From Cardinalis cardinalis (lineage: Eukaryota > Chordata > Aves > Passeriformes > Cardinalidae): a stretch of DNA of 64,000 nt. Numbering within the stretch: position 1 is the stretch's first letter; the number at the start of each line of letters is the position of its first letter. The notes under the pieces are model-generated. The model searched no databases. It was not told the DNA's origin and saw only the letters and a list, made by a program, of their open reading frames with translations. Shown in pieces: positions 1 through 14,300 of this stretch. The stretch spans positions 9,707,195-9,771,194 of the forward strand of contig JACDOX010000001.1 in NCBI GenBank assembly GCA_014549065.1, written 5' to 3'. A program made the position numbers and the translations under genes.

Positions 1-2212
1 TAAGAGTGTCAGCTGTGAAACACATGGTGGAAACGAAAAACAGGGAAAAAAATCTNTTCATGTTCTGAAAAAAAGAGTCCCCGTGTCGTGTTCACTCTGG
101 CATTCTCCAAAGTACCATCACTGGGAATAGGATGGGAGACAAAAAGGGAGTGAAAGAAGACATGATTTAGCAGCATCATTTCTAGTTCCCTTGCCAGACA
201 CATCAACCCAGACATCAGGCATCTTTGNCTTTTTAGATCTTAATATGTAAAGAGGCTTCTCAATCTGAGCTGTTTCTCAAAAAGACAATTGAACATTGAG
301 AGTGTGTGAGTGGCTTTTGAAGGGCAATAACAACAGAGAACATGCATAAGAAGCACCTACCCCATGTGCAGTAGTGGGATTTTTCAGGGTCAGCCCCAGT
401 TACCAGAGTCAAGTTGTTATGAACTGCTAAAGAGTAGTCAATAATAAAATAAGTTTCTGCAGTTGTGTGACTTCAGTACACACAGTAAGGACATGGTGTT
501 ATCAGAGACATTCTGTTGTGAGGTTCACATAGAGAAGCTTGTTCTGGTGTTCTTGAGCAATATAACTGAAAGGTCTTCCTAGGGGCCCTTCCCTAGTTGG
601 AAGATCAAACAAACCATGTGCTTTTTCTGTATTATCCCACCTCTGAGAAGGAGTTCTGCTTTAAAATGACAAAACCGATATGTGCCAAATACAGCTAATG
701 ACGGAGACTTGGAAAAGAGCTGACTTGGTTTGTGGTGGAAATTTACTTGGCTCATGAAAAGGTTACAGCATTTCAGTTTGCTGGCTTTCAAAGCTGCCCA
801 CTTAGTGTATCTTCATCTGCTGTTTGTTAAGTAACAGCTTTTTTTGCCCCTAACAAGATAAATATTTCTGGACTATGCCACGAGAAAGCATTGTTGAGCA
901 GGTCATTACTCTCTCTGAAATGCTCTTGATTTGAGTAGGCAGATTTAATGCTGAGTTCAGGATATCAGGTTTTCAATAATTTCATTGAGTCAGTAGCCAG
1001 TTAGCCAGTTCTGATCCCCATGGTTTGGAGAGGATTATATGCAGGTCACTTATAAAAGGAATCAGTCTTGCACAGGTCTAAGGGAAGAAATGGTCACCTT
1101 ACTGTAAAATATGTGTTTCTTTTGAAATATATTCAATATACAACCCATGACAGAGTCCTTTGAAAATGTGGAATAGCTTTGAACTTGTGTAATGCTCATC
1201 CTTACAGAGACAGTTTTTCTGCACAGACCCAGTGACACTGGAGGTACCAAATTACATTTTTCTTTGAACAGCATTGGGAAGAAGCTTAGCATAATGTCAG
1301 AAAGATGCTCATTTCATGTTCCTGAATAAAGTTTATTCAGGGNTTTTTTTTTAAACAGTCTTTATATCAGTGCTGAAAATAAGACTGAACTAATGAACCA
1401 GTGAATATGGTGTCAGACATCAAGTTAATTGTCCCGTTGAACTTTACTTAACACAGACTTAGAAAAGTATTATGGAATTGTATGCAGATACACATTCTGC
1501 ATTTAAAAGCTCAGATATTTGCTTCTGCCAAAGCTGTTCACTAGAGTTGTTGTAGATTCCCCATCCCTGGAAGTGTTCAAGGCCAGATGGAACAGAGCTT
1601 TAAGCAACCTGGTCTAGTGGAAGGCATCCCTGCTCATGGCAGGGGTGTTGGAACTAGATGGTCTTCAAGGTCCCTTCCAACCCAAGCCATTCTATGAACT
1701 GTGGGTGTTTTGAATCCCGAGTGTCTACTGGATAAAAAAAATTATAACAGTGAGCACAATATCCAAATAGTCATAAAAAGCAAACCTTAATGCACTTTTA
1801 CTGTATTTGGATTGTTTGGGAGGACCTTCATGTACCTTCAATTCAAGTAAAAAGAGAATTCTCTTGATGAAGTCTGAAAACCTTATTTCAATATTGCAGC
1901 AATACATTAATGCCTCAAGGCATTAGTANAATCCATATGAATTACAACTGAAATACTTGTATAACTTCTTGGTAATCAATGTGCAGTGATTGTGTGGGCC
2001 TATTCACAGGATTAAAAACAGCTATCATGAAGCCGGTAGCAAGCTTACAGAATTGTATTTCCCCATTTAGTCAGGAACAATGACTTAATTTGCTTTAAAT
2101 GTCTTGTCCATTCTACTATTTGGTATTTTTAAAAAATAAAATTTGAAGGTGAAACAAATTGCTTCCTTTCTTTGCCAGGGAGTTTATTTTTAACATTTGC
2201 TGTTCTTTTTAG
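1..2212 (+). other. 3' end of a CHD7 intron
   Basis: AT-rich intronic sequence before the first visible exon. It ends in a polypyrimidine tract and AG at 2211-2212. The only recognisable content is a CR1 tail at 1543-1698. No open reading frame here resembles a CHD7 exon. Confidence 0.85.
1543..1698 (+). mobile_element. CR1 LINE 3' end
   Basis: The stretch reads like the canonical avian CR1 tail: a CCATCCCTGGAAGTGTTCAA block, an AACCTGGTCTAGTGGAAGG block, then GGTCCCTTCCAACCCAAGCC and a final ATTCTATGA. It is a 5'-truncated copy inserted in sense orientation in the CHD7 intron. Its close fit to the known consensus suggests it is fairly young. It is the strongest single sign that the genome is a bird's. 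Confidence 0.95.
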
Positions 2213-2389
2213 GGTCGTGTGATAAAAGGGTCCTACAAGTTCCATGCCATTATCACAACGTTTGAAATGATCTTGACTGACTGCCCAGAGCTGCGTAACA
2301 TTCCATGGCGTTGCGTGGTCATTGATGAGGCCCACAGGCTGAAAAACAGGAACTGTAAGCTTTTGGAAGGACTCAAGATGATGGATCTG
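2213..2389 (+). CDS. CHD7: CHD7 exon (human exon 13 equivalent): ATPase motif II
   Basis: 177 nt, phase 0 at both ends, after AG at 2211-2212 and before donor gtcagt. It encodes [13 protein letters not shown] through GLKMMDL, with the DEAH box at 2324-2335 that coordinates Mg-ATP, followed by RLKN. Translation continues from an upstream exon, so no start codon belongs here. The next intron (2390-3638) holds nothing I recognise. Confidence 0.97.
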
Positions 2390-5300
2390 GTCAGTGTGAA
2401 TCTCTCTTANCTTTATATAATGCAGATGAGAAAATATAAAATACCTGGAAGCATATGCATACNTTCAGTTTTGGAGTGCTGATGTTTAATAAGATTTTTC
2501 ATTGATTTAGATGTAGAATAATGTGGATTCTCCTAAGACAATCAAAATAAATTTATTCTTTCCTTTCTCTCCCTTCATATGAGTTGATCCATAGTCTTGA
2601 TCACTTCTTCATACAGACATTTATTTAAAAGTGTAATGTGGTCAGGTGGTCCAATTTGGCCATGAGAGTTAAACTGCTCTGCATTAATATCAGCTCTTAT
2701 GTTAATTTGTTGTGTGGCCATAAGGATGTTCTTTCATATTGACTAAGGAAGGGCAAGTGAGTTGGTTTCTGATGCTTACATAAATATGTATTATGTTATG
2801 TGTACAAAATAGGTGCATTAAACTCATAGAGAAAAATGAGATAATGTGAAGATATTTACCATTTAAAAGACANAATAATTACTTTGTTTTGGGCAGAAAA
2901 TTCTTTTAAAATGTGAGAACAATGCAGCCATGCTAAACTAAACTGTAATTCGGNTTTTAAAAATGCTGTGCACCTTTTGTTTTTCCTATTGTGGTTGCTG
3001 TTAGAGGAAAGCAGAGCTTATAGTCCTACAGACTACAGATGGAGATCTGGAAGTTTCACATTAGTTCTTGTTATACTGCTAAATTTATGTTTGGCTCTGG
3101 GCTAGTTGCTGAACCTGTCTGGGCTCCTTCTCTAAAGCATTGTGCTACTTTTGTCTCAGCCACTCTCGTGCTCTTTGGCATGTAGTAGGAAGGTAGAACT
3201 CTGCTTCAGGTTTCCTGTTAGATCCTGTGTTGATCCTCTGGCCTGAAGAGATCAGTGCACTGAGGTCAATTGGAGGCGTGGTAAATAAATGAATTTTTAC
3301 TGGAAATGGTGGAATTGCTTGAACTGTTACTTTGCCATCTAAAGCTCATTGTACTTGTGAAAGGGANGGGGCATTGTGGACCAGTAAAATCTGTTCTTGT
3401 ATCTTGGAGGACTTTTGAAGCTGCTTAAGTAGTGAAGTGTTTTTCTGGGTTGTCACTGAAGGAACACCAGGGTACCAGTTAGAAATGTCCTGAGAACAGT
3501 TTTATGTAAGTAGCTGGGGGAGGGGAGAGGAAGCAAAGGTGAGACAGACATATGGTGACAAGGGGAAAGAATTTTGTGTATTTTTCCATTGGAAATTAAA
3601 GTGATGGATTCCTAGGCAACTGTTTCTTAACTTTTCAGGAGCATAAAGTGCTGCTTACTGGAACCCCTTTGCAAAATACAGTAGAAGAGCTGTTTAGCTT
3701 GCTTCACTTCTTGGAACCAGGTCGCTTTCCATCAGAAACCACATTCATGCAAGAATTTGGGGATCTTAAAACTGAAGAGCAGGTAAACTTATCATGCACA
3801 CTTACTTTTCTATTTNGATATTGTGGATTTATCCATTTTATTGAATATGAACTTCATTATTTGCTTTTTAAAATAATACCTATTTTTTTCCTGGAATACC
3901 ATGGTGGGTTTATCCCTTTTTTTTTCCTTTGTTTATTTTCATTTAGTTGAGAGTTTTTTGCTTTTGGTCAAAAGTAATTCTGCGTTTTCACTGTTCTGTG
4001 GTTTTTTTGTTTGTTTGTTTTTAGTGTTTGTTTTTTTTTTTTTAGTCCTTTGCCATTGGTCTTGCAGAAACAGGAAGACATTCCTTTTATTAAAATGTAG
4101 CGTTTAAAAANTAGAGGTGGGGTGTCTTGTAATGGTTTTTGGATGAAAAATACTTCTATGAGAATTAACTTGTCAGTTGGCATTCTTCCTTAAGCATCAG
4201 AGTGAAGGGACTCTCCCTGTAACTTCTGTGCAATTAATATCTGAGAGTTTTCTCAGTGACTTAAGTGCAAACAGGAACATATTAGAAACCCAGTTTAACA
4301 AGAGGTAACCAAATAGAGGGAGGTGGTTTTTTTTACTCAAAAATAGATTTCTTGAGCTGTCCAAGAGAAGAAATGCATAAATTAATACAAAATGAAAGAC
4401 CCGAGGTGCAACATGTATTTTATCTCAAATGTAAAATGTTTCTTTGTATGTATCAAAATGTTTTAAAAGGCCAAACCACCTTAATATGAGGAGGTAACTG
4501 AAGCATGGCATCTTAATTTGGCCCTTTGCTTCCTTTGGTAATAACTGCATGTATTTTTGTATGTAACTTTGCTGGCTTTGTCTGAAAATTCAATTTTTGA
4601 TATCTTTCAACTTTTGACTGCTTGAATTCGTTGACTTTCTTTGAGAACAAGTCTTTCACACATCATAGTCTAAATTACAAAATAGCTCTTCCTCTAGCCC
4701 CTGGCCTCCTGGCAAAATAGAATATGTTTCCATAGGTTGTGCATGTTACATGTCAGTCAGAATGGACACTGACCTGAAAGTGAGCCATCTGGACACTCAC
4801 TGAAAGTGAGCCAGCTCTGGTGCAGAAGCCATGTAGTCTTGTTAATGAAGTGTTTGAACTGGAGCTAATACATCCTAGCTCTCAGCATAGCTTTTGTATG
4901 GCCAGCTCAAAATGACTGGAAGCTTTTGAATCCATACATGGAACTATTACTAAAATAATGCCATTGGCTATGATCAGAATTAGATTGGTTCAACCAGTTC
5001 AGGAGAACTTCTTTATCTGTTGACACTCAGATGTTTTGGAATTGGATTTGTCTTTTAAGTGGTGGGACAGGTTATGTGTTAATTAGTGGCTTGGGGTTTC
5101 CTCTCCATTCCTTGCAGTTGTATTCCATATATTTTCTCAATTGTTCATCCCTCTCTGCTAATTACCTTTTCTGTTCTGAAGTTGGATTATTACTAAGGGA
5201 TTTATTTAAATTCAGGAGAAAGTGTCTTTTGTTCATATTTCTGCTGTGCAGCACTGCGTCAGGGGATGACCAATTTCAGGGTGAATTATTAGCTCTTCAG

Positions 5301-8300
5301 CACTGAGATGGTTTGTACTTTGAAGCACAGCCTAAAACAACCCAAATACCAGGTGTTTTGGGGTTTTTTTAATATGGAAAACATTTGAGTTTTTTATGTA
5401 AGAGACTTTACAAAAACTTAAACTTGGCCTTTTTTTAGGAAAACTGACATTTTCTTCTTTGCCCCTCCCACCCTTTAGGATGTGTCTTAATGAATATTCC
5501 AGAAAACCTAAAAATTATCAGTGTCATAAGTGGTAACAGAAATACAATGTTTTCATTTTTAGACCAGTCCTAAATAGTTTTCTACTTCAGTGGATGTCAA
5601 AACTAGGGAAATAAGAAAATAATTAGAAGCAGATACCTAAAGTGGGAAAATAGCATTAAATACTGATTAGTAATTAGAAGTGAACTGCAAAAGTTATCTT
5701 AAAAATGTCAGATTTGCTAATTTAATGAAGGGTTACTCTGCATGATTTGTGTGCAGTACTCTCCATGTCTAGAAGAATAATTCTGAGTGAGATCTATTTA
5801 ATTACAGACATCACTAAACAGAAGGGCTACACACCAAAAATAGACTTCAGAAATGTGTATGTCACTGAGTTAACAAGGAGATCTTGCTGCTGAGTCACTG
5901 AAGAAAGATTTTTTTACAATGCTCTCTACTTGGCATTTGAGATAGAAAACAAGGGTTTTAGACTTAAGGAAACTGAAAAATGAGTATTTGATTTCTAGCA
6001 GTTTTAATTCNGTTATTTTATTAAACATCTGTTTTCCAGGTGCAAAAACTGCAAGCTATTTTGAAGCCGATGATGCTGAGACGTCTCAAGGAGGATGTGG
6101 AAAAGAACCTGGCCCCCAAAGAGGAAACCATCATTGAAGTTGAGCTGACAAACATTCAGAAGAAATACTATCGTGCTATTCTCGAAAAGAATTTCACATT
6201 TCTTTCCAAGGGCGGAGGTCAGGCAAATGTACCTAATCTTTTAAACACTATGATGGAACTAAGAAAATGCTGCAATCATCCATACCTTATTAATGGTAGG
6301 CTGACTACTTTTCTCCTCATTTGAAAAATGGTTATAAAAATGTTCACTAGNTATAATTCTATTTTAGCATGTCTTTTTATTTATTAATTTATTTTAAGTA
6401 NAAAAGTGAGATAACCTTTTAGATTCTCACAGGTATGGATATCTGCTAGCCAGGACAGTGCTGCTGTTGCAGCTGCTTTTTTCTGTGCTGCTTTTTTCCA
6501 AGGCTTCCTGACAGACTTAGCCCTGACTGAGTTAATGTTGGTATTATAAAGTTTTCCTTTCTGTTATTTGTGAAAAACAAGACTTCAGTTATCATGCACA
6601 TTGTTGAGCACTAGCATGAATATGGTAATTTTTTCTTCACTTATAGTTAGCTGCTACTTACTTTCTTGCTGTCAAACATCATAAGCTAGTAACTTAAATT
6701 TTCTCAATAAAAGTTGCAGAGTAAGAAATCATGATCAAACCTGCTTTTATGACCACCTGTTGTCAGTTACTTTTCTTAATTTGACTAGTAAGAGAAAGAT
6801 GAGGGTGAATGTCATACTAGACTTCAGTGACTTTTTCTGTGTGATAGTATTGGGTTTAGATCAGGATTATCTTTGGCAAGTAGTATGGAATCATAAAATA
6901 TCTTAAATTGAAAGGGAGCCATAGAGATTATTGAGTCCAACTCTCTGCTCCTCACAGAACTACCTAAAACTAAATCATATCACTTAAGGACCAGATGGTC
7001 CTTGAACTCTACTTGTGGTGCCATGACCACTTCNTGAGGAGGCNGTTCCAGTGACCAGCCCTGTGATGAACCAGCCAGCTCTGAAGTATGCTAAACTTGT
7101 ATNTGCTGGTCAGTTCTTCCCTTTGAGGGTATAACACAAACCTCNATACAGGATTGCATTCTACTAGTTTCTTGTTTCCCAACTCCTGTTTCTTACTAGA
7201 TATGATTTATGGTTGGTTTATGCTGGTTATAGGTTTCATGATGAAAGACTGTTTGGTTCCAGAGCCATATGTGTTTTCAGTTTTTTATTGTATGACTTAC
7301 ATATTGCAGTACTTAAGTTTTTTTCCTTGACATTTTTTGTTTAAATGGGGGGGGGAATGCTTAAACTGATTCATGAAATTACATCTAATTACATTTCATG
7401 CACAAGTAATTATTCCAAAGACATAATATATGCTTACTCCAAAGTACTTCAACTTGTNCATGCTGGTTCAGTTTCTAAACTCATATGACATACAGTAAAG
7501 TAGCTTTGTGGTTCTGGTGCAGGGTTTGTTGGAGGTTTTTACTTGNTTTTTTTGCTTAAGTTAATCCATTGTATAAATGAGTTTATCAGAATAGTTTAGG
7601 CTGTTCAGGTTNTGGGTGTCTGAATTGATGCTTCTTGGCTTTCAGCTAGTTTTTACCCTTGCTATTATTTTTCCTTATTTCATGTTTGTTGAAAGAAAAA
7701 GAATATTTTGCTGCTACTTTGTTTTGTCAAATAGAGTTTATGAGCAGTGATTGCAGTGTTGCCTATACCAGTGATTTTTTTTCCTCAGAAGTCTTGTATC
7801 ATTTAATATAATTAAGAAACTGATAAAGTTCAGGTGCTAATTTANAAAGTGTCAAATATTCTTTTATTAGTGTATGTTAATACAGGGAGGTGGGTTTGTC
7901 TCTTGATTGCGTTTGCCTTTATAACATTTTTGTGATATTTTGAACCTTGGGAGTTTCTTGGTATCATTCAGCAACATGGCAGGTGGGTTGAGCCTTCAGA
8001 TTTGACGGGAAAAAGAAATCCTGATGTGTTAGTGTGGAGATGGAACTAAACAAGTACTTTGTAGTTCTAGGACAGAAAATACTTCTACATGTTGTAGTCA
8101 TCTGAGCCCAAGGTTTTATTTTGCTGATTGATATTTAACAACTTTGTAGTTAGTGTAATGGCACAAGTTTATTTTATTTCTGCTCAGAGTTTGTGCAGTA
8201 CAAGTACTTAAGGTTGCCTAGTGTTCTCCTGATGAATGATTTCTTGCAGTAACAAGTTCTGTTTTCTAAGCTTAACTGCTTTTATAAAAATGTCTCTAAA

Positions 8301-11300
8301 TCCTCATTTTCTTCCCAATTTGTGGTGTTTGTGAGCAAGCATTTTTATTTGAATGTTTGAATCTGTTTTGTTTTGTGTAAAAGTTGCAAACAAGTCTTCT
8401 GTATAACTTCAGTTAAGGCTATATGATGGAAGTAGTATGGTAGGAGTTGAATGTAAAGTGAAGTTTTTATTTCTTGATTGATGGATGTGTTCTGCTGAGA
8501 CTAGGAGTAGGCTTCTANAGGTAGTTACAGCATGTTGGGTATTCTCCAGTCAGCTTGGGTAAAGCATTGTCTGTCATTTTTCTTAGGGCTGGACTCCTTG
8601 TTTTCTCCATAGCAACCATTCTCAAGTATTTATACATCACTCCTCTCTCAATCTCCAAGAACCAGGAGGGTGGAATGCCTCTATACTTACACATCTTAGT
8701 GTTGACCACCAGAAAGGCTCCTTATTCTGTTTGTTGTGTCCTCTTGAGCCCTGGAGGCCTCTCCTATTGAAGAGTAGAAGTGTGGAGGTTTCCCTCATTG
8801 ACCAACTCCACATTCAAATACCTTCCTTTCATCCCCTGCTACATAATTTTACAGACTAGCAAGTACTGCATCAAGTAACTTTTGGGTAACAGGCTGCTCA
8901 ATGGACATGATGTAATTCCAATTGAAGTAGAAATTAAAAAAAAATATGGTCTTCTACAGGATTTAGCTAGGACAGTTATTGAAAGAACAGATTTTTGGAG
9001 TTATCTGTACTGGATTTGGGTCTTGGTGAGACCAAGCTCTGATACTGTAGATTCACCATTCAGTAGACCAGATTGTGGGTTTGTTGTGGTATGGTTTGCC
9101 CTTGCAGATGCTGTTCTTGCATACTGGGTTGCTTCACAGTAGTGAAACTTAAATCTGGATATTGCAGTTGAGTCAGAAATAATTGCTGTAACCTGGAAAG
9201 ATGACTGAAATTACTGTATAGGAGCTGCTTGACAGCCTGCTGTGTCCTGGAATTGCCAAAGTTCAGTACAGAATCAGAGATTTACTGCCCAAAATTCTGC
9301 CCATTTTACCTAGANAGGCGGTGATATGTTTGAAGGGAACTTTGAGTGTCTGCTTACACTCATTTCATTTGAGCTTACTTTCCTTATGTGCAAACCTTTA
9401 GGATGATCCACGGGTCCAGATCAGGAAAATCCAGGGACATAAATTTATCATGAAATGCAGCCACATCTTGAGTCCGTGGGGTTCTGTAAAAGGGAGCGGT
9501 GTGAGCTCAGGAGCAGCACNGAGCTGTCAGGCAGCCTGCCCCGGCTGGGATCTGCTGCAGGCACCGCGTTACAGCAGGCACTGAACCAGCCTTCGCACAG
9601 CCAGGGCGCGTTCCGTGTTTGTTTACAGGCATCTCCTTAGAGCTGGGATTTGAGAGAGAGATGCTCAGCAGAAGCCTGGCAGTAAGCTGTTCTTCCCCCT
9701 CCCCCAACCCTTCCATCTTGCCTTGTGCTATTCAAAAGCAGTATTGGAGGTGAATATAAGACAAACTAGAAATATTTTAATAATGACGCTTTGTTGCAAA
9801 AAAAAAAAAAGCAGAGGGGAAGAGAAGATGGCTCAAAAAAGGGGCTTCTTTGGAAGTAAAATAAGCTTAGAACAAAGATTCCTAACATTTTATATGCCAA
9901 GATTGGCAATCTGATAGTTCTTGGAATTNCCCACTTTGTAGAAGTGACTTAAAAATGGAATAAAAGCATAGGAGAGATTGAAGAGAGAGCTTGAACTTGG
10001 TCTGTAGTCTTCCAGTAGTAAGGAGAACAAGGAAATAGTTGCTGCTGTGCGTATCATTCATAGGCAAAGCGAGTGGCAAGAGAGAACTTTTGACTAATGC
10101 TGGAAAGAATAAATATGTTGGATAGCTTCATCAAACTGAACAAAAAAAATACATTCAGTGAGAAAAAATGAAATAGAAGGTAAAATAATAATTTGATAGC
10201 TGGCTCTGCCCTCNTTTTTTTGTTTGGATTTTTATTTTAAAGTTAATAATGAAAGAAGCAGGTTCAGGTCATGTGGATGTTTAAGGTTGATTTTAGAGGC
10301 AGATATTAAATGTGATTTGTGTCCCTTGTATTTTCCTGTAGGAACAAGACATTGTTTTCTTTCATGTTATATTTTTAAAAGGAAAAAAAATACATTTTAT
10401 CCATTGAAATATGTTTAATTTTTTTCACCTTTTTTCATTTTTTTTCATTGAATTGTGTGTCAATAGTTCTATGAATTTATTTAGGAAAGAGTTTAATGTT
10501 GCTCAAAAGAGGAAAAAAAGAATGAATTCTCAGAGCTATTTTTTATTTGTGCTGTATTTGTGTATATGTTTGCTTCAAATTTAAGCTTAATATATTTTAT
10601 AAATGTTTATTTTTTTTATAAATGTTTGTTCACATAGTGCTTAAAACATTCCTGCAGTTTCTATAGGGTATTGAAGGCGAACTCATTGTTTATTAATAAA
10701 ACCCTTTGCAGTGTTCATGTATTGCTGTCCAATCTTTGCAGGTGCTGAAGAGAAAATTTTGGAAGAGTTTAAAGAAACACACAATGCCGACTCTCCAGAT
10801 TTTCAGCTCCAGGCAATGATCCAGGCTGCTGGCAAGCTCGTACTGATTGACAAGCTGCTGCCAAAACTGAAGGCTGGTGGCCACAGGGTGCTTATCTTTT
10901 CCCAGATGGTGCGCTGCTTGGACATACTGGAAGACTACCTCATTCAAAGACGGTGAGAGCAACAATATAATACAATTATAAATAAACTGCCTTCCTCTGT
11001 GACCACTGCATTTAACCTGTGAGTAATCCATATAGAAAGGGAAGAAATTAAAACAGTGTTTTCTNTAGTGATCTGACTTAAGGGAAGAGCAAACCTGGTG
11101 GTTGCAAGTACTGAGCCCTTTCTTTTGAGTGAATACAAAATGACCTCATATGGAGAGCTTTAAACCTCTCAGTTAAATGTTTTGGTGGCTCTAGAGTTTT
11201 TTAGTTCAGGCCTAAATTTTTATCAAATTCCTTGGAGTGAAAGTCTGTTCTTTACCAAAGAAAGATACAAAGTAGTATGTCTTTTCTGATGCAGTTAGTC

Positions 11301-14300
11301 TCTTAGTTTGTTGTAGTTCTTCTAACCCCATAGAAGCATATTTGTCTTTGTTGTTTTTAATGGCATATTCTTTTCAAGAAGCAGTGCCATTGCAGTAAAG
11401 CAGTCCCTATAATGCATATCTTTTTCAGGTACCCGTACGAACGAATTGATGGTCGAGTGAGAGGCAACTTGCGTCAGGCAGCTATTGACAGGTTTTCAAG
11501 ACCTGATTCTGATAGGTTTGTTTTCCTGCTGTGTACAAGGGCAGGAGGTTTGGGCATTAATCTTACTGCTGCTGATACCTGCATCATTTTTGATTCAGAC
11601 TGGAATCCCCAAAATGACCTCCAGGTAATATTACAAGAGATGNTTTTATTGAAAATTAAATTTTTCTTTGCCTTTTTACTGTGAAATTTTCTTCACCTAC
11701 AAGAGGAATTATCTGTTGTTGCTCTCTTGAAATCATAAACAATATTATTTATATTGAAAAAAATAAACTTTTAAAGTAGGTTCTCTCTATTGGTTATTTC
11801 AAATTCTTTTTTCTTCCATTTGTAACCTGTAACTGAATATTTGCCTTTGTTTCTTCAGGCTCAAGCACGATGTCACAGAATAGGGCAGAGCAAATCAGTG
11901 AAAATTTACAGGTTGATAACAAGGAATTCTTATGAAAGGGAAATGTTTGACAAAGCTAGCTTGAAGCTGGGCCTTGATAAGGCTGTGCTACAATCTATGA
12001 GCGGAAGAGAAAATGCCACAAATGGGGTAAGGAATAGTTTTTTAAGATGCATTATCAACAAATGCTATGAAGGTGTTATACTTTGCTTGCCTGGGTGTGT
12101 TTTANCTGGAGAACAGTGGTTTTCAGATGGAGTGTGGCTGATAGTTTAGTTGGGTTAAATAAGGGCATTGGCTACATGAACTGGCTCAGCCTATCTAATG
12201 GCTCACTTATTGCCAGAAGGGGGCAAGTGGAGTCATGCTCCTTCAGTCCTGATCCAATCTCATCATTCCACCCTTACATTATGTTGATCCTGGCACTTTA
12301 TGGAGTTCTTCTAGTTAGCTTTTGCTGATGTAGCCTTTTTGCTTTGGGACTTACTTTGCTTTAGCTTTTTTGTCAGGTTAGTGAGTTAAATCTGCTCCCA
12401 GGAGGAGTTTAGCAGTCATCAAAGCTAAAGGGATTCAGTAACAATGAATTATTAAGTNGTTTAAACCACTCACATAACTTCACCCTGCGAATTTTGTTGT
12501 TTGTAGTCTTCTTTAAGAGGTGATTTCAGCATGAATGTTTAATTGATTATCGTAGAATTTCAGTTCTAAAAATGCCAAATACAAGGATGATCCATCTGAT
12601 TGTTCTGTCAGGTGGACACATTGGCTGGTGTCAAAAAAACCCAAAACCATAACCCCTCTTATGTGTTACAGGTGCAACAGCTGTCTAAAAAAGAAATAGA
12701 AGATCTTCTTCGAAAGGGGGCATATGGTGCTCTGATGGATGAGGAAGATGAAGGGTCTAAGTTTTGTGAAGAGGATATCGATCAGATTCTCTTAAGGCGA
12801 ACACACACAATTACTATTGAATCTGAAGGAAAAGGCTCAACATTTGCAAAGGTATGCATTGACATTCAGAGGAAAATGAATAAAATGTGACCAGAATAGA
12901 TAGAAGTATATTAAATTGCCTTCTGTGTCAATTTTTTTTTGTGTACTTGTCTTCTTTCTTTCTTCATACTACCTCTTCCTAAGTATTGTATTTGCTAGTG
13001 AAAAACAGGTATTCTTTGTTNTGTGCAGTTAAGAAATCAATCCACTTGCTTTTACTTTTACTAGGCTAGTTTTGTTGCATCTGGGAACAGGACAGATATT
13101 TCTTTGGATGACCCTAATTTCTGGCAGAAGTGGGCAAAGAAAGCTGAGCTGGATATTGATGCTCTAAATGGAAGGGTAAGCTTTATAACTCTTTCTAGTA
13201 CAATTAAATTGAAGATTTTATCCTCCCCCTCCACTCCCTCCTAAATTTATACNTTTTCCCTTTCATTTTAGAACAACCTAGTTATTGATACACCAAGAGT
13301 AAGGAAGCAAACCAGACTTTACAGNGCAGTCAAAGAGGATGAGCTGATGGAGTTTTCAGACCTGGAAAGCGATTCTGAGGAAAAGCCTACTACAAAGCCC
13401 CGTAGGCCTCAGGACAAATCACAAGGTTATGCAAGAAGTGAATGTTTCAGGGTGGAGAAGAACTTGTTGGTTTATGGGTAAGATATGCAAATAGAATATA
13501 CTAATTGTGGCTAAAGAGCTGAAAATAAATTATATATAGTAAATAACTCATCCTTCTCTTGGACACATTCGCATACTATCATACTGTATAATACTTATGC
13601 ATGCCAGTCAGATTTGGTTTTGGTTGCTATATATATAAATTGCACTTATATGTGTTACTTAGTTTAAAGTATCTGAGTGTGTCACAGATGGCTATGAGCT
13701 CACTGGTAAGATAAGTGGTTTTGTGATGACAGAATATTTGTTTCTGGTTTCTCAGTGTAAAGAATTCTTGAGTTAATGAGTTTCAACCTCTCTTTTCTAA
13801 GTGTTGAAGAGAGTAATAGTGTATTTGTAAAGAACAAAGTGGTTTTAAAATCAACAGTCAATCTAGACTTTGTCACCACTTACATTCAGNTACTTGATAT
13901 TTTCCCCATTGAGTGTGCTAATTTGAATTTTATCTCTTTGCAAGCAGATAGCTATATTTGACTTCTAACATGGTGGCCTTTAGAATTACTGTCTTTATTT
14001 AAGAAATTTCATTAAATTTAGTGTGCAANAGTTGCTAGTAATAGGTTTCTGGTTCAAAATAGGAATTGTTCCTCAAATCCCATGATTGTAGGAATTGGTT
14101 GAGTTTCCAATTTGTAGCTTACTGGGACCTTTAGAGTTAAACACATGTACTTTATTAATTTGAGTGTAGTTCAATTGCAGCTTTACGAGCAGTGAACTTA
14201 TTGCCTNTTCTGTAAAATAAACATTCTTAACTCTTTGGTGCTGGAAGTTGTATTCCCTGACATACCCTGCAAATGCAAAATGCATTAATACTAACAGAGG

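Noticed and set aside
2129..2335. 68-codon minus-strand frame over the first visible exon
   Set aside because: Shadow of the conserved DEAH-containing CHD7 exon on the plus strand.
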